Source of the DNA: RQOF01 sp964394475
Lineage (GTDB): Bacteria; Calditrichota; Calditrichia; RBG-13-44-9
Assembly (NCBI GenBank): GCA_964394475.1
Contig: CAYMXZ010000061.1
Span: 1-17,225 of the forward strand
Length of the DNA: 17,225 bases
Reading direction: 5' to 3'
The translations under genes were made by a program, and so were the position numbers. The notes under the pieces are model-generated. The model was not told where the DNA came from and made no database searches. It was given only the letters and a program-made list of their open reading frames with translations. Positions 15,095 to 17,225 of the stretch are shown here, piece after piece. How positions within the stretch are numbered: the stretch's first letter is position 1; the number at the start of each line of letters is the position of its first letter.

Positions 15095-17225
15095 ATGATT
15101 AGAAAGTTTTTATCCATCTCCATTCATTTATTGTCAGCAGCGTTCTGTACCCTTTATGCAAATGCAAACCACATTTTTTTTGACAATAGTTTGACGGATA
15201 CTTCATATTTCTATTCGAAAGGTAATTTTATATCTCCCAGTGAGCTGGAAATAATAGATCATAAAATCCCGGTTGAAAATCGTTTCTTCCATACTCCTCC
15301 CAATTGTCTAAAATTAAGTTTGTTATCCCGTACTGGCGGATATTGGTCGATGGAGATCAACGCGCCAAAATGGAGAGGTAGAGATGGTAAATTTATTGGC
15401 GATACTTTGTCTTTTTGGTGTTATTCAGATCAGGAGATTTCAGGTAAAAACCTGCCTTCACTTTATCTAAAAAATGATCAAAAAGAAACTACACCCTTAC
15501 TAAAATTAAGCAAGATTATCTCACAAATCCCGGGTCAAAAATGGCTTTTAATTAAAATTCCTTTTGCAAAGTTTAGTTATACAGAAGATATGGTTCATCC
15601 TACTCATCCTCAAAACTATGACTTTTCTAAAACCAGTTCTGTAGTCTTTACTCAACATATTGAATCGGATCGAAGATGTACCATCTATATTGATGATATC
15701 CGAATATTTAACCAGGCAGGATCGGAATTGGAAAAACCTGCTATTCCTGAAAATCTTCACGTAAAAGGATATGATCGACATGTCGATTTGAGTTGGGAAT
15801 ATCATGGGAGGTCACCAGTTCAATATTTCCTCATCTATCGTTCTCTGGATGGTGAGCATTATATCCCCATCGGAATACAGCAGGCAGATTTTTACCGATA
15901 TACCGATTATGTGGGTGAAGCTGGGAAAAAGATTTTTTATAAATTGAGCGCTGTCAACTATGGCTATCAAGAATCAGACTTATCGGCACCTGCAGAGAGC
16001 AAGACTTCACCACTGGATAATGATGCCCTATTAACCATGGTACAGGAGGCTTGTTTTCGGTATTATTGGGAAGCCGCGAATAACAAATCCGGAATGGCGG
16101 TTGAAAATATACCTGGACAACAGGACCTGATAGCGGTGGGTGCTTCGGGATTTGGTATCATGGCCATTTTGGTAGGTATTGAAAGAGGATTTATCAACAG
16201 GAATCAGGGTAAAGACCGATTATGGAAGATCGTCAATTTTTTAAAAAAGGCTGATCGTTTTCATGGAGTGTGGCCCCATTTTCTGGACGATGAAACCGGA
16301 AAAGTTGTCCCACTTTTTGGGAAATATGATAACGGGGGTGATCTGGTAGAAACCGCTTTCCTGATGCAAGGCTTGTTGACTGCTCGCCAGTACTTTAATA
16401 AAAACACTCAGAGTGAAAAACAATTACGAGCCGAAATCTCTTATTTATGGGAAACGGTAGAATGGGACTGGTATCGACGCACCACCGATAGTGAGTTTCT
16501 TTACTGGCACTGGTCTCCTGATCATGAATGGAAGATAAATCATCCACTGGTAGGTTGGAATGAAACCATGATAGCGTATTTACTTGCCATAGCTTCTCCG
16601 ACCCATAATGTTCCTGTCGAGTTATATTATTCGGGATGGGCAGGTCAATCGCCGACTGCCATAGAGTATCGTCAGAATTGGGGAAATACCACTGAAGGGG
16701 ATCATTATCAAAATGGAAACAGTTATTATGGCATTAAACTGCCGGTGGGAGTAGGGAGTGGAGGACCGTTATTTTTTACTCATTATTCGTTTATGGGATT
16801 TGATCCAAGAAAATTAACCGATCGGTATACTAACTATTTTGAGAATAATAAAAATCTGGTATTAATTAATCGGGCTTACTGTATAGCCAATCCCGGCGGT
16901 TATAAAGGATATGGTAAAAATTGTTGGGGATTAACCGCCAGTGATGATCATGTCAGTTATCATGCCCATGATCCCTCACCCAGAAATGATAATGGAACTA
17001 TTACTCCCACTGCGGCCCTGGCCTCATTCCCATATACTCCAATAGAGTCGATGGAAGCGTTGAGATATTTCTATTTTCATTTAGGTAAAATGTTATGGGG
17101 AATTTACGGTTTTCGCGATGCTTTCAATTTAACAGAAAATTGGGTATCAGAAATTTACATGGGCCTGAACCAGGCCCCTATTATGGTAATGATTGAAAAC
17201 TATCGGAGCGGTATCATCTGGAAGT
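15095..17225 (+). CDS. Modular GH144 endo-beta-1,2-glucanase (CBM-like, Fn3, GH144), 3' truncated by window
   Basis: I translated this by hand from ATG 15095; it is open for 710 codons to the window edge, and comparison with the paralog at 8098 suggests only about 20-30 residues are missing. Signal peptide about 1-25 (cleaving near A-N-A). Jelly-roll CBM-like domain about 26-205 (ending C-T-I-Y-I-D-D-I-R-I-F), Fn3 about 217-305 (V-D-L-S-W, F-L-I-Y-R-S), then a GH144 (alpha/alpha)6 domain. The catalytic cleft signature is intact: D412-N-G-G-D416-L-V-E419, which matches the spacing of D135/D139/E142 in the Chitinophaga pinensis enzyme (from memory), and E490 in G-W-N-E-T, matching its E211. D617-D618 follow in T-A-S-D-D-H, then D675 in G-F-R-D-A-F-N. 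It cuts beta-1,2-glucan internally to sophoro-oligosaccharides. It is the last gene seen, 30 bases after GH3. Confidence 0.9.
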   Translation, partial: MIRKFLSISIHLLSAAFCTLYANANHIFFDNSLTDTSYFYSKGNFISPSELEIIDHKIPVENRFFHTPPNCLKLSLLSRTGGYWSMEINAPKWRGRDGKFIGDTLSFWCYSDQEISGKNLPSLYLKNDQKETTPLLKLSKIISQIPGQKWLLIKIPFAKFSYTEDMVHPTHPQNYDFSKTSSVVFTQHIESDRRCTIYIDDIRIFNQAGSELEKPAIPENLHVKGYDRHVDLSWEYHGRSPVQYFLIYRSLDGEHYIPIGIQQADFYRYTDYVGEAGKKIFYKLSAVNYGYQESDLSAPAESKTSPLDNDALLTMVQEACFRYYWEAANNKSGMAVENIPGQQDLIAVGASGFGIMAILVGIERGFINRNQGKDRLWKIVNFLKKADRFHGVWPHFLDDETGKVVPLFGKYDNGGDLVETAFLMQGLLTARQYFNKNTQSEKQLRAEISYLWETVEWDWYRRTTDSEFLYWHWSPDHEWKINHPLVGWNETMIAYLLAIASPTHNVPVELYYSGWAGQSPTAIEYRQNWGNTTEGDHYQNGNSYYGIKLPVGVGSGGPLFFTHYSFMGFDPRKLTDRYTNYFENNKNLVLINRAYCIANPGGYKGYGKNCWGLTASDDHVSYHAHDPSPRNDNGTITPTAALASFPYTPIESMEALRYFYFHLGKMLWGIYGFRDAFNLTENWVSEIYMGLNQAPIMVMIENYRSGIIWK

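Noticed and set aside
1..17225. tRNA, rRNA, CRISPR arrays, insertion sequences, attachment sites
   Set aside because: I found no array-like repeats, transposase-like products, terminal inverted repeats or RNA gene signatures; coding density is continuous.

Overview
The window is one uninterrupted run of eight plus-strand genes with short spacers (about 1 to 110 bases) and no RNA genes, mobile elements or CRISPR. I read it as a glycan-utilisation locus, most likely for beta-1,2-glucan (linear or cyclic sophoro-oligosaccharides). The composition is AT-leaning and even by eye, with no sign of recent transfer. The likely source is a Gram-negative of the FCB group. The evidence is a TonB-dependent receptor, a PorV/PorQ-type barrel, a large exported protein ending in a type IX secretion (T9SS) style C-terminal domain with the V-P-N-P-Y entry motif, a lipoprotein enzyme, and weak Shine-Dalgarno signals. 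There is no SusD-like gene, and the receptor / giant sorted protein / PorV trio resembles gene sets of Calditrichota, Ignavibacteria and KSB1-like lineages more than classical Bacteroides loci. That placement is inference.

Layout: (1) 1-5568 is an outer-membrane and surface module: the 3' part of a TonB-dependent receptor, a 1096-residue secreted protein with acidic calcium-type loops, an Fn3 domain and a sorting domain, and a PorV/PorQ barrel. (2) 5570-8008, one base later, is a leaderless GH94 phosphorylase, presumably cytoplasmic. (3) 8098-12695 holds a lipoprotein of the glucoamylase-like (PF10091) fold and a 1066-residue modular protein (CBM-like, F5/8C discoidin, beta-sandwich, (alpha/alpha)6 barrel) whose family I cannot name. 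(4) 12806-15064 is a periplasmic GH3 beta-glucosidase. (5) 15095 to the window end is a modular GH144 protein (CBM-like, Fn3, GH144) cut off shortly before its C-terminus.

Inferred working model: the GH144 enzyme and perhaps its paralog cut beta-1,2-glucan outside the cytoplasm, the receptor imports oligosaccharides with help from the sorted surface protein, the GH3 releases glucose in the periplasm, and the GH94 phosphorolyses what reaches the cytoplasm to glucose 1-phosphate. The substrate assignment rests mainly on the GH144 domain, whose D-x3-D-x2-E and N-E motifs are intact. The main unknowns are the 1066-residue barrel protein, the divergent glucoamylase-like lipoprotein, and the specificity of the short GH94.
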